Origin: JABMOV01 sp964654545
GTDB lineage: Bacteria; Fidelibacterota; Marinisomatia; Marinisomatales; JABMOV01
Length of the DNA: 64,000 bases
Reading direction: 5' to 3'
Assembly: GCA_964654545.1 (NCBI GenBank)
Contig: CAZZIU010000008.1
Coordinates: 1-64,000 of the forward strand
In this document: piece by piece, positions 45,398-54,255 of the stretch
How the letters are laid out: each line of letters opens with the position of its first letter
How positions within the stretch are numbered: the first letter of the stretch is position 1
The notes under the pieces: model-generated
Seen by the model: only the letters and a program-made list of their open reading frames with translations
Databases searched by the model: none
Told to the model about the DNA's origin: nothing
Translations under genes and position numbers: made by a program

Positions 45398-46617
45398 ACC
45401 AGGTATTAACCATTATGAAGTGGGAATTTCTTAACCGGATGAAGTCCAAGGTTTTCATTATTACGATGATCTTGTTTCCGGTGATTATCATTTCCATGAG
45501 CATATTGCCTGGATTGCTTATATCAAAAGATGGATCGTCAACCTACCGGATTGGAATTGTGGATGAAACCGCTCAGGTCAGCGCCATTCTAGTGGAGAAG
45601 CTTTCCAATGATTACGCCCTCGACAATGGTGAATCAAAATTTACACCGATTGTTTTTGACTTTAAGGCTGCAGCCACCAAGGCGACGACTGATAAAGAGA
45701 TTGATGGTTATTTGGTAATCCCCGATTCTATAGTTTACGGCGAAAGTGCCGCTTATTACGGAACTTCCCTTAGTAATTTTAAACTCCTGGATGAATTAAG
45801 AAGATCAGTCAATCATTCTGTCATCGAAGTGCGCGTTGCTCAACAAAATTTGGATATTAACCTGGTAAATACTCTTACTCGATGGGTGGGTTTGGATACT
45901 TTTGAAATATCTGAAGAAGGGGAGACCGCGGCAGGAAACGAACTGGTCAGTTTCTTCATTCCGTTTGCCACCATGTTCCTTCTATTCATGTCAATATTTG
46001 TTAACGGACAGCTCTTGTTGCGAAGTGTCATGGAGGAACGAACCAGTCGAGTGATTGAAATCTTGCTATCGTCCGTAACTCCACGGCAGTTAATGATGGG
46101 CAAAATAATTGGGTTAGGCGCACTTGGATTGGTGCAGTTGTTGGTATATGTACTTTTTGGCTATGGAGCTCTACAATACCGTGGTATGGGGCAATTGCTG
46201 GATGCAACCCATGCAGTCTGGATGATTGCATTTTTCTTACTGGGATACTTTTTTTATGCTGCAATTTTTGCTATGCTAGGTACCCTTTTTGATTCGGAGC
46301 AAGAAGCACAACAATCTACGAGCATTATATCCATTATTGTGGTCATTCCGATGATGCTTTCCAGTTATTTTATTACAAATCCGGGATCAATGGCTACTAA
46401 AGTCATGTCCTTTGTCCCTTTATTTACACCATTTATGATGCCATTACGGTTTGGTACAGGGATCATAGAAACATGGGAAGGGGTCGTATCAGGGATTATT
46501 CTTGCCCTCTCTGTCTGGGGATTGATGGTGATGTCTGGAAAAGTATTTCGTGTTACCCTACTATTGTATGGGAAACAGATCACGCTTAGAGAAATATTAC
46601 GCTGGATAAGAGCCTGA
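45394..46617 (+). CDS. ABC-2 type transporter permease (NatB-like)
   Basis: The 407-residue membrane protein starts with one helix (K-V-F-I-I-T-M-I-L-F-P-V-I-I-I). A large extracytoplasmic loop of about 130 residues follows, then about five more helices with the R-S-V-M-E-E-R-T-S-R-V-I-E-I-L-L-S-S cytoplasmic coupling segment, characteristic of the NatB/ABC-2 family. It overlaps the ATPase gene by 4 nt and should form an exporter with it. Substrate unknown. Confidence 0.93.
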   Translation: MNQVLTIMKWEFLNRMKSKVFIITMILFPVIIISMSILPGLLISKDGSSTYRIGIVDETAQVSAILVEKLSNDYALDNGESKFTPIVFDFKAAATKATTDKEIDGYLVIPDSIVYGESAAYYGTSLSNFKLLDELRRSVNHSVIEVRVAQQNLDINLVNTLTRWVGLDTFEISEEGETAAGNELVSFFIPFATMFLLFMSIFVNGQLLLRSVMEERTSRVIEILLSSVTPRQLMMGKIIGLGALGLVQLLVYVLFGYGALQYRGMGQLLDATHAVWMIAFFLLGYFFYAAIFAMLGTLFDSEQEAQQSTSIISIIVVIPMMLSSYFITNPGSMATKVMSFVPLFTPFMMPLRFGTGIIETWEGVVSGIILALSVWGLMVMSGKVFRVTLLLYGKQITLREILRWIRA

Positions 46618-46726
46618 TTTAACGTGCATTTTAATATTTAATCTGAAGACTATTGTGATGGATTCCTGTAACTTCTGCGCCCATTTTTTATCATTTACTA
46701 AACATAACTGATTGAAAAATTTCCAA

Positions 46727-48550
46727 ATGAGAAAACAGCAATTTAGAAATATTGCCATTATCGCCCATGTTGATCATGGAAAAACCACCTTGGTGGATGC
46801 CATGTTGAAGCAGAGTGGAACATTCCATGCACATCAGGAGGTTGTTGACCGCGTCATGGACTCCATGGATCTCGAGAAGGAGCGCGGTATTACCATTATG
46901 GCAAAAAACACTTCCGTATTTTACCATGATGTGAAAATCAATATAATGGATACGCCAGGACATGCTGATTTCGGCGGAGAGGTGGAGCGAAGTCTGAATC
47001 TTGTTGATGGCGCATTGTTGCTCGTGGACTCGAGTGAAGGTCCATTACCGCAGACTCGATTTGTAGTAAAAAAGGCGTTGGAGAAAAATCTCAAAATCAT
47101 TGTAATCATCAATAAAATTGATCGCAGTGATGCCCGGATTGAAGAAGTGATAAATGATATTTATGATTTGTTCATTGACCTTGATGCCAATGAAGAGCAA
47201 ATTGAATTTCCAATTTTATATACCAATGCCAAAGAAGGTGTGGCGCACAAAGAACTTGATGATAATTCCAATGATCTCAGACCTCTTTTTGATACCCTGT
47301 TAAAAAATATTCCAGGACCCTTGGCGGGAGAGGATAATATTCCGCAATTTCTGATCACGAACCTGGCCTATGATTCCTATGTTGGACAAATAGCAATTGG
47401 CCGACTAAACAGTGGAACGCTGGCGATGAATAAATCATATTGCCTAATCAGCAAAAAGGGAGAAACCCACGGCATAAAATTTTCCGCTTGTTATACGTAC
47501 CATGGCCTAAAAAGAATAAAGGTTACTGAACTGTATGCCGGTGACATAATTGCAATTGCCGGTGTTCCGGATATAACCATTGGCGATACAATATCCGATG
47601 ATGAAAATCCAAAGACATTACCTCGTATCCATATTGATAAGCCTACGGTTGCTATGGTTTTTTATGTCAACAACGGTCCGTTTGCTGGAAAAGACGGGAA
47701 ATATTTAACATCCCGTCATCTGGGAGAACGTTTACAGCGAGAGACCCTAGGAAACGTTTCTCTTGAAGTTGAAACCACTGAAAGAGCAGATGCCTTCGAG
47801 GTGCGTGGTAGGGGCGAATTGCAGCTTGCAGTTCTCATTGAGACTATGCGTCGCGAAGGGTATGAATTTATGATCTCAAAACCACGCGTAATCACCCATG
47901 AAGAGAATGGCAAAACAATGGAACCAATGGAGCGCTTGTTTGTGGATATCCCCGAGGACAAAGTTGGTATTATTACTGAGAAACTTTCGGTTCGAAAAGG
48001 TCGCATGAATCACATGGAAAACCATGGTCATGGCCGTGTAAATATGGAATTTATTATCCCATCACGCGGGCTTATTGGGTTTCGTAGTCAATTTTTAACA
48101 GATACGAATGGGGCAGGGATCATGAATAAACTATTTGAAGGTTATGCCCCCTGGTTCGGACCTATACCGCAGAGATCAAATGGCGCCATTATTGCAGATC
48201 GGGCAGGTAAAGTTACTACCTATGCCTGTGTAGGGATGGCTGATCGTGGAATACTCTTCACAGAAGTAGGAACTGAAGTATACACAGGGATGATAGTGGG
48301 TGAACGGAACAAAGTTGAAGATCTGGATGTGAACATTGTAAGGGAAAAAAAGCTGACCAATATGCGTGCCGCCGGATCTGATGCAACCGTAACGTTGCGT
48401 CCCCCAAGAAAACTATCCCTGGACCAATGTATTGAGTTCATCGCGGAAGATGAATTGGTGGAAATTACGCCCAAGCGAATATTGCTCCGAAAAATGGAAT
48501 TGGATGCAAAAAAGCGATTGTCGTCTAGAAAAAAAGAGAAAACAGGTTAA
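46727..48550 (+). CDS. typA: Ribosome-associated GTPase TypA/BipA
   Basis: I use the ATG at 46727 (607 aa); an upstream TTG adds a few atypical residues. The G domain shows A-H-V-D-H-G-K-T-T (G1, near residue 13), R-G-I-T-I (G2), D-T-P-G-H (G3) and N-K-I-D (G4). The EF-G-like domains and the C-terminal lysine-rich tail are of normal length. The protein binds the 70S ribosome and acts in stress adaptation and ribosome assembly. The gene precedes marC by 8 nt. Confidence 0.96.
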   Translation: MRKQQFRNIAIIAHVDHGKTTLVDAMLKQSGTFHAHQEVVDRVMDSMDLEKERGITIMAKNTSVFYHDVKINIMDTPGHADFGGEVERSLNLVDGALLLVDSSEGPLPQTRFVVKKALEKNLKIIVIINKIDRSDARIEEVINDIYDLFIDLDANEEQIEFPILYTNAKEGVAHKELDDNSNDLRPLFDTLLKNIPGPLAGEDNIPQFLITNLAYDSYVGQIAIGRLNSGTLAMNKSYCLISKKGETHGIKFSACYTYHGLKRIKVTELYAGDIIAIAGVPDITIGDTISDDENPKTLPRIHIDKPTVAMVFYVNNGPFAGKDGKYLTSRHLGERLQRETLGNVSLEVETTERADAFEVRGRGELQLAVLIETMRREGYEFMISKPRVITHEENGKTMEPMERLFVDIPEDKVGIITEKLSVRKGRMNHMENHGHGRVNMEFIIPSRGLIGFRSQFLTDTNGAGIMNKLFEGYAPWFGPIPQRSNGAIIADRAGKVTTYACVGMADRGILFTEVGTEVYTGMIVGERNKVEDLDVNIVREKKLTNMRAAGSDATVTLRPPRKLSLDQCIEFIAEDELVEITPKRILLRKMELDAKKRLSSRKKEKTG

Positions 48551-48558
48551 ATCCAGTC

Positions 48559-49155
48559 ATGGATGCTTTCGAAAAAATATTATCTGCCACAGTAATCCTT
48601 TTTTTGGTAATGGATCCTTTGGGCAACCTGCCTATATTTCTGTCCATTTTAAAAAATGTGGATGATAGCAAACGGCAAAGAATAATATTTAGAGAATTGG
48701 TGATTGCTTTGGGAGTGCTAATTCTATTCCTGTTTTTTGGCAATCAACTACTGGAAGTGCTGCAATTGGAACAGGAAACTGTAACCATTTCCGGAGGAAT
48801 CGTATTATTTATCATTGGTATTCGAATGGTTTTTCCATCTAAACACAATGCTCTGATGGGGGGTGCCAACGATGATGAACCGTTTATTGTACCTTTGGCG
48901 ATTCCTCTTATAGCCGGACCCTCAACGATCGCCACAATTATATTGATGGTTAATGATCATAATGATCAGGTACCAATAATTGGAAGTGCATTATTAATTG
49001 CATGGTTATTATCGGCTGCAATTCTCTTGGCAGCACCCTCCTTATTTCGAATATTACGGAGGAGGGGCTTGGCTGCCATTGAACGATTAATGGGAATGAT
49101 ATTAATCATGATTTCCGTTCAGATGTTTATAAATGGATTGAAAGTACTGTTATAG
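48559..49155 (+). CDS. MarC-family integral membrane protein
   Basis: The 198-residue protein has six membrane helices and the M-D-P-L-G-N-L-P-I-F and I-P-L-I-A-G-P-S-T-I stretches that define MarC/YhgN. Its function in bacteria is not settled; an early link to antibiotic resistance is not supported in E. coli. It follows typA by 8 nt and probably shares its transcript. Confidence 0.88.
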   Translation: MDAFEKILSATVILFLVMDPLGNLPIFLSILKNVDDSKRQRIIFRELVIALGVLILFLFFGNQLLEVLQLEQETVTISGGIVLFIIGIRMVFPSKHNALMGGANDDEPFIVPLAIPLIAGPSTIATIILMVNDHNDQVPIIGSALLIAWLLSAAILLAAPSLFRILRRRGLAAIERLMGMILIMISVQMFINGLKVLL

Positions 49156-49413
49156 ATTTTTTGGTTTTCGAATCTGAATAATGTATTTATCCAAGGCATA
49201 ACGCCTGAGGGAAGGAACATCATGAATACCGAATTTTCCATAAAGTTCTGTAGGTGATTTCCCACCGTTTGCCCAGATATAACCAACTTTTTGCTTATCT
49301 GCCACGATGTATTTCCATCACTGGGTGAATGAATCCGAAAATTCCCGTTTATTATTTGAATACACTGCGTAGCTTGTTTTAATGAAGACAGAAAGAGAGA
49401 AAGAATTTTTCAG
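49150..49413 (-). pseudogene. Possible decayed ORF with an in-frame TGA
   Basis: The 333-bp gap after marC has a minus-strand frame open from 49413 to a TAA at 49150-49152, interrupted once by TGA at 49318-49320. The second half reads W-K-Y-I-V-A-D-K-Q-K-V-G-Y-I-W and on to L-R-R-Y-A-L-D-K-Y-I-I-Q-I-R-K, which looks protein-like. No ATG starts the frame. I suspect a gene remnant, but chance is possible. No SECIS-like hairpin was found after the TGA. Its stop overlaps the end of marC. Confidence 0.35.
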
Positions 49414-49488
49414 TTATTTATTTTCAAAGTCATCTTAAGTTAAAGGGCATTTGAATTTGGGTTGAACTACTTTTATGTCGGAATAGTC

Positions 49489-49755
49489 ATGCCGAAAAAG
49501 GCTGAAAAAAAATATACTATTTCTTACGATCTGTTGGACTCTGACGAACAAGATATCGAGTCCGGCTTGAACTGTCGTTTCATCATTACATTTAAAGATC
49601 AGGTGTGGCACTATTATTATCATACAAAACTGATTTTTAATAATAGTCATTTTATTGATCTGTGCATGATTGAGACTATTAGATTAATAAAAGCTGATTC
49701 CGGTGATGGAATGCATCGTCAATATACTCTTGAGGGAAAATGGGAAGACTATTAA
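49489..49755 (+). CDS. Small hypothetical protein
   Basis: From the ATG at 49489 the frame gives 88 residues with a basic start (M-P-K-K-A-E-K-K-Y) and an alternating beta-type body rich in His, Tyr and Ile (W-H-Y-Y-Y-H-T-K-L-I-F). There is no signal peptide and no recognisable family. It lies alone between marC and the Crp gene, and its AT content matches the surroundings. I cannot assign a function. Confidence 0.5.
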   Translation: MPKKAEKKYTISYDLLDSDEQDIESGLNCRFIITFKDQVWHYYYHTKLIFNNSHFIDLCMIETIRLIKADSGDGMHRQYTLEGKWEDY

Positions 49756-49852
49756 CATAGTGCATATCAACTCCGTTAAACCGATCATGCCCCAATAAAA
49801 AAAATAGACTATTTAGAATTTGAAATAATGCATAAAAATATTATTTTCGACC

Positions 49853-50533
49853 ATGAGTAAAATAGAACTTCTGCAATCGGTTCCTCTGTTCGGTGACTTA
49901 AATGAACATTCTTTAACCAAAATTGCCGAACAAATGATCGCCCGTTCTTATACAAAAGGACAAATGATTTTAATGGAAGAAAGCTCTGGTGAGACCTTTT
50001 TTGTGCTCGCAAGGGGAGCGGTCAAAGTTACCCGCATGAGTGACGATGGTCGTGAAGTGATACTGGCAATGTTAGGGGAAGGGGATTTCTTTGGTGAAAT
50101 GTCATTGTTGGATGGTGAAGGACGTTCTGCAAATATTGTAGCGATCGAAGATTCAGAAGCACTGACGATTAAGCGCAGTGAATTTTTATCCATTCTGGAG
50201 AACTATCCAAAAATCGCAATCCATTTACTCGAAGAATTAACTAGCCGGCTTCGTCGTAGTGACCAACAAATTGAAAGTTTATCGTTGAGCGACGCGGAAC
50301 AAAGAATTTCTATTACCCTCATTCGACTGGCTGAAGAACTAGGTACCATAAAGAGTGGGGCAGTTACCATTAAAAATCTTCCATATCAACAAGACATTGC
50401 AAATATGGCTGGTACATCCCGCGAGACAGTATCCAGAACATTAAAGATGCTGGCCGAAAAAGGGTACATCAGTCGTGATGGAAAAGCATTGATTATAAAT
50501 GATTTTGTGCATTTCCGGCAGCAATTCACCTAA
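49853..50533 (+). CDS. Crp/Fnr-family transcriptional regulator
   Basis: The 226-residue regulator has an N-terminal cyclic-nucleotide fold with the phosphate cassette F-F-G-E-M-S-L-L-D-G-E-G-R-S-A (about residues 80-95), retaining the Glu and Arg-Ser pair that bind cyclic nucleotide in Crp. A C-terminal winged helix includes Q-Q-D-I-A-N-M-A-G-T-S-R-E-T-V-S-R-T-L. There is no cysteine, so it is not an Fnr-type iron-sulfur sensor. The gene lies 20 nt before meaB and may be co-transcribed. Confidence 0.92.
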   Translation: MSKIELLQSVPLFGDLNEHSLTKIAEQMIARSYTKGQMILMEESSGETFFVLARGAVKVTRMSDDGREVILAMLGEGDFFGEMSLLDGEGRSANIVAIEDSEALTIKRSEFLSILENYPKIAIHLLEELTSRLRRSDQQIESLSLSDAEQRISITLIRLAEELGTIKSGAVTIKNLPYQQDIANMAGTSRETVSRTLKMLAEKGYISRDGKALIINDFVHFRQQFT

Positions 50534-50553
50534 CACTTCATTTCAGCATAGTT

Positions 50554-51504
50554 ATGACCAATTCTGTTCTGGAAGATATTCTGGAAAATGATCATCGTGT
50601 CCTTTCCCGCTTTATCAGCCAGATAGAGTTCGATGAGGAAGTCTCGGAGGACCTCCTCATCTCACTGCATCCACATACCCAGAAAGCAATCCGGATTGGA
50701 ATTACTGGTCCGCCTGGTGCAGGGAAAAGTACTTTAGTCGATCAATTGATTAATGATTTTCGTCAACAGGAGTTATCGGTCGGTGTTGTAGCGGTCGACC
50801 CGACAAGTCCTTTTTCAGGTGGAGCATTGCTGGGCGATAGGGTACGCATGAACAAATATATGTGGGACGAAGGTGTGTACATCCGAAGTATGGGTTCCCA
50901 TGGTGATCTGGGTGGTCTGGCAAAGAAAGCCCAGGATGTGGGTGATGTGTTGGCTGCCAGTGGGAAAGATATTGTACTGTATGAAACCGTTGGCGTTGGA
51001 CAGGGAGAACATGATGTTGCAAAGGCAGTGGATATTACAGTGGTAGTTCTGGTTCCGGAATCAGGTGATGAAATTCAGCTCATGAAAGCAGGATTGATTG
51101 AAATTGGTGATTTCTTTGTGATAAATAAGTCGGATCGAGAAGGTGCAGGTCGCCTGGCAACAATGCTGAGAAATTTGCTCCATTCATTTGAAAAAGAGAA
51201 TGGTTTGTTGCCACCTGTGATAAATACAAACGCAGCGAAGGGTGAAGGAATCTCTGAATTTAGAACTGCACTATTTCAGCATCTTGATGCTATGAAAAAG
51301 AACGGTTTATTTGAAAAAAAACTATTACAACGGCATCGAAACAGGGTTCACACATTGATTCAGGAGCGTCTGTTAAGTGAGTTTTGGACGTCTGAACGAA
51401 TTACATCGCTTAACAATCAAACCAAATCGCTGGATTCCATTAAATCCTCCCCTTATGAAATAACCCATACATTGTTACATGTGGGATCGGATGTCCACAG
51501 CTAA
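50554..51504 (+). CDS. meaB: MeaB/ArgK G3E-type GTPase
   Basis: The 316-residue GTPase has Walker A G-P-P-G-A-G-K-S-T (near residue 52), the family motif D-P-T-S-P-F-S-G-G-A-L-L-G-D-R-V-R-M (near 80), G3 E-T-V-G-V-G-Q and G4 N-K-S-D. MeaB protects and loads methylmalonyl-CoA mutase or related B12 enzymes; the mutase itself is not in the window. Its end overlaps the start of tatC by about 14-26 nt. Confidence 0.92.
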   Translation: MTNSVLEDILENDHRVLSRFISQIEFDEEVSEDLLISLHPHTQKAIRIGITGPPGAGKSTLVDQLINDFRQQELSVGVVAVDPTSPFSGGALLGDRVRMNKYMWDEGVYIRSMGSHGDLGGLAKKAQDVGDVLAASGKDIVLYETVGVGQGEHDVAKAVDITVVVLVPESGDEIQLMKAGLIEIGDFFVINKSDREGAGRLATMLRNLLHSFEKENGLLPPVINTNAAKGEGISEFRTALFQHLDAMKKNGLFEKKLLQRHRNRVHTLIQERLLSEFWTSERITSLNNQTKSLDSIKSSPYEITHTLLHVGSDVHS

Positions 51505-52258
51505 TCCAGACGATATGTCTTTTTTGCAGCATTTAGAGGAACTCCGCTGGCGCCTTGTCAAAAGTATTATTTCTATTTTAGTAGGTGCTGCCATTACCTT
51601 TCTATTTATTGACCAAATTATTAATCTGCTTGTTTCTCCCATTCACAAGGTTTCAACTGAAATGAACTTGCAGGTTCTTACGGTGCAGGGCATGTTTATG
51701 GTACGATGGGGTTTGGCTCTTGTAGGTGGAGGAATTCTTGCTATCCCCGTACTTACATATCAGATTTGGCGGTTTGTAGCACCGGGATTGTTGGGAAAAG
51801 AAAAAAAATATATTATCCCTCTGATTTTCGCCACGTTTGTATCTTTTTTACTCGGTGTCCTTTTTGCGTACCTGGTAATAATACCGTTTTCCCTTAGCTT
51901 TTTTGCTTCCCTAGGATATGGTACGGTTGAGAATAATGTATCCATAAATTATTACTTAAGCTTTGTGACCTGGGTGATGGTAGGCACCGGATTTATATTT
52001 GAATTGCCGGTTGTCGTCTTCATCTTATCTTCTTTTGGACTGTTGTCACCATCAATAATGCGGAAATTTCGTCGCCATTCTATCGTTGTAATTATGGTTT
52101 TATCTGCGATCATTACACCACCCGATCCTGTAAGTTTAGTCATTATGTCCATTCCATTGATGGTTTTGTATGAAATTGGAATTTATGTGTCATGGTTGGT
52201 GGCAAGATCAAAGCAGGCAAACATTACCGATGCGGAAACCAAAAAATTGGACAAATGA
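51491..52258 (+). CDS. tatC: Sec-independent protein translocase TatC
   Basis: The protein (255 aa from 51491; an ATG at 51479 would add four residues) has six membrane helices, the conserved H-L-E-E-L-R-W-R near the N-terminus and the conserved Pro/Glu loops (F-A-Y, F-E-L-P-V-V). TatC recognises twin-arginine signal peptides and forms the translocation core. TatA/TatB are not seen here. It overlaps both meaB and the polyprenyl synthase gene (4 nt, ATGA). Confidence 0.94.
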   Translation: MSTANPDDMSFLQHLEELRWRLVKSIISILVGAAITFLFIDQIINLLVSPIHKVSTEMNLQVLTVQGMFMVRWGLALVGGGILAIPVLTYQIWRFVAPGLLGKEKKYIIPLIFATFVSFLLGVLFAYLVIIPFSLSFFASLGYGTVENNVSINYYLSFVTWVMVGTGFIFELPVVVFILSSFGLLSPSIMRKFRRHSIVVIMVLSAIITPPDPVSLVIMSIPLMVLYEIGIYVSWLVARSKQANITDAETKKLDK

Positions 52259-53244
52259 AAGACTCAATCATCACACTGAAGTCAATAACAGAACCTATCA
52301 TTGATGACATGAAAGTTTTTCAATCAGAACTGGAAGATGCATTGCGTTCCGAAGTCCGGCTCATTAATACCATTGCAAAATATATCCTCAAACACAAGGG
52401 AAAGCATTTTCGGCCGATTTTAACCATTCTTGCATCTCGAGTGTGTGGAAATCCAACCTTGAACAGTTTCAAGGCTGCTGCAATGATTGAAATGTTGCAT
52501 GTGGCGACTCTGATCCATGATGATGTGGTGGACGATGCCACATTACGAAGGCGTTGGCCGTCTGTTAATCGTGTATGGAAAAATAAACTTTCCGTATTAA
52601 TGGGCGATTTTATTTTGAGCAAAGCGTTGATAAATATGATCAATCTAAAGGATTTTGATGCCTTGGATGTCATTTCAAAGACGGCTGAGGATTTGAGTGC
52701 CGGTGAAATTTTGCAGATTGAAAAAATATTTCGTCGGAAGATGACTGAGGAAATCTATTTTTCCATGATTTATCAGAAAACAGCCTCTCTGATGGGAACC
52801 AGTTGTGAGTTGGGTGCGATCACAACCAGTAAATCGAATGACGATCGACAGGCAATGAAAACCTACGGAGATATGCTGGGGATGGCATTTCAAATCAAAG
52901 ATGATTTATTCGATCTGTTGGGGTCAGAAAATGAAACAGGTAAAGATCATGGTACCGATGTAAAGAAAAACATGCTCACATTACCAGTAATTCATAGTCT
53001 TGAATCGCTGCAACCGTCAGATGCAAAAAGATTGAATAGAATGTTGAAGAAAAGGAAAAAAACAAATTCAATATTAAGCGAACTGAAACATTTGGTTGAT
53101 ATAGGCGAAGGATTCACCTATGCAAAATCCAAACTGGATTCATTTTCTAATCAGGCCTTGGATGCCATAAGTACCTATATTGATTCTCCCTACAAAAAGT
53201 CTTTAACTGATATCATTGTCTTTAACGCCCAAAGAATAAAGTAG
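52255..53244 (+). CDS. Polyprenyl diphosphate synthase
   Basis: The 329-residue trans-prenyltransferase has the first aspartate motif as L-I-H-D-D-V-V-D-D (near residue 85), R-R at 92, G-K-H-F-R-P near 55 and the second aspartate motif Q-I-K-D-D-L-F-D (near 217). I start at the ATG at 52255 because the upstream stretch lies in tatC. It probably makes a long-chain (quinone side-chain) isoprenoid, like IspB/HepT; product length cannot be told from the sequence. The precursor enzyme gene ispG is at 62555. Confidence 0.92.
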   Translation: MKDSIITLKSITEPIIDDMKVFQSELEDALRSEVRLINTIAKYILKHKGKHFRPILTILASRVCGNPTLNSFKAAAMIEMLHVATLIHDDVVDDATLRRRWPSVNRVWKNKLSVLMGDFILSKALINMINLKDFDALDVISKTAEDLSAGEILQIEKIFRRKMTEEIYFSMIYQKTASLMGTSCELGAITTSKSNDDRQAMKTYGDMLGMAFQIKDDLFDLLGSENETGKDHGTDVKKNMLTLPVIHSLESLQPSDAKRLNRMLKKRKKTNSILSELKHLVDIGEGFTYAKSKLDSFSNQALDAISTYIDSPYKKSLTDIIVFNAQRIK

Positions 53245-53247
53245 TAT

Positions 53248-54255
53248 TTGAGAATTCTAATAATCAGGTTTAGTTCGATCGGCGATATTGTACAATGTAC
53301 ATCCGTAATCGAATCTATTCGCAGATACATCCCTGGCAGCACAATTGACTTTCTTACGCTAACCGATTACGAATCTATCCTTAAAAATCATGAGATGATA
53401 GATTCCATCATTACACTAAACAGGACTGCAAGTTATACTGATTTGATTCAATTGGCATTTGATCTCAACAAGAACGCATATAGCTGGGTTGTAGATTTGC
53501 ATGGCTCGCTTCGGTCGATATTAATTAGGCTTTTCATGAAGCAAACAAGATCCATTACCATTAATAAACCACGCTGGAAAAGGTTGTTATTGAAGCAATT
53601 TCATTACAATCGATTTTCTTCTGATTTTTCATACAAATCAATGTTGCATGGACCACTCAAAAAACTTGGAATCAAAGAGACAGAATATCCAGCAACCTCC
53701 TTGTGTTTGACTAAGCATGAAATTGAATCACATGATGCTTTCCTAGCTGGTTTTAGAATTCAAAAACCGTATCGTGTAATTATTCCAGGCGCTGCCTGGA
53801 AGAACAAGCAATGGGCTGAATCGAAATATAGTGAGTTTTTCCAGGAATCTGATGAAATGCTGCAAACAGTAATCATTGGATCAAATATGGATACAATTTG
53901 TGATAGCATAGCACAAAAAAATGAAAATTTACTAAACCTCAAGGGCAGGACATCCTTGCGCGAATCGCTGAGAATAATATCAGAAGCCCGACTATGTATT
54001 GGGAGTGATACCGGTTTGGTGCATGCAGCAGAGGCTTTTGGTATCCCAGTCATTTCCATCACTGGACCTACCAGCATAGAGATGGGGGCAGGGTCTCAAT
54101 TAAAGGATTCGATCACCTATCAGGATGAAAGCATTTGGTGTCGACCTTGCTCACAAAATGGCAGTTTGTCTTGTTATCGTGAAAAGAGATTCTGTATGGA
54201 AAACTTATCCGTCACCGGATTGCTGGAAGCAGAAAGTAAGCTCTTGCAATCATGA
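53248..54255 (+). CDS. GT9 heptosyltransferase-like glycosyltransferase
   Basis: The 335-residue protein begins at TTG 53248, which gives the canonical M-R-I-L-I-I-R-F-S-S-I-G-D-I-V. It shows the GT9 active-site G-L-V-H-A-A-E-A-F-G-I-P region (near 255-270), followed by G-P-T. Such enzymes transfer heptose to LPS core (WaaF/WaaC type). It overlaps waaA by 4 nt, consistent with a core-oligosaccharide module. The precise donor is unknown. Confidence 0.9.
   Translation: MRILIIRFSSIGDIVQCTSVIESIRRYIPGSTIDFLTLTDYESILKNHEMIDSIITLNRTASYTDLIQLAFDLNKNAYSWVVDLHGSLRSILIRLFMKQTRSITINKPRWKRLLLKQFHYNRFSSDFSYKSMLHGPLKKLGIKETEYPATSLCLTKHEIESHDAFLAGFRIQKPYRVIIPGAAWKNKQWAESKYSEFFQESDEMLQTVIIGSNMDTICDSIAQKNENLLNLKGRTSLRESLRIISEARLCIGSDTGLVHAAEAFGIPVISITGPTSIEMGAGSQLKDSITYQDESIWCRPCSQNGSLSCYREKRFCMENLSVTGLLEAESKLLQS

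Noticed and set aside
49318..49320. TGA in the marC gap as a second selenocysteine codon.
   Set aside because: No start codon, no redox motif around it and no SECIS-like hairpin. A decayed gene is simpler.
49435..49650. Minus-strand frame opposite the small hypothetical gene.
   Set aside because: It overlaps the plausible plus-strand gene almost completely and shows no family features. I kept the plus-strand gene only with moderate confidence.
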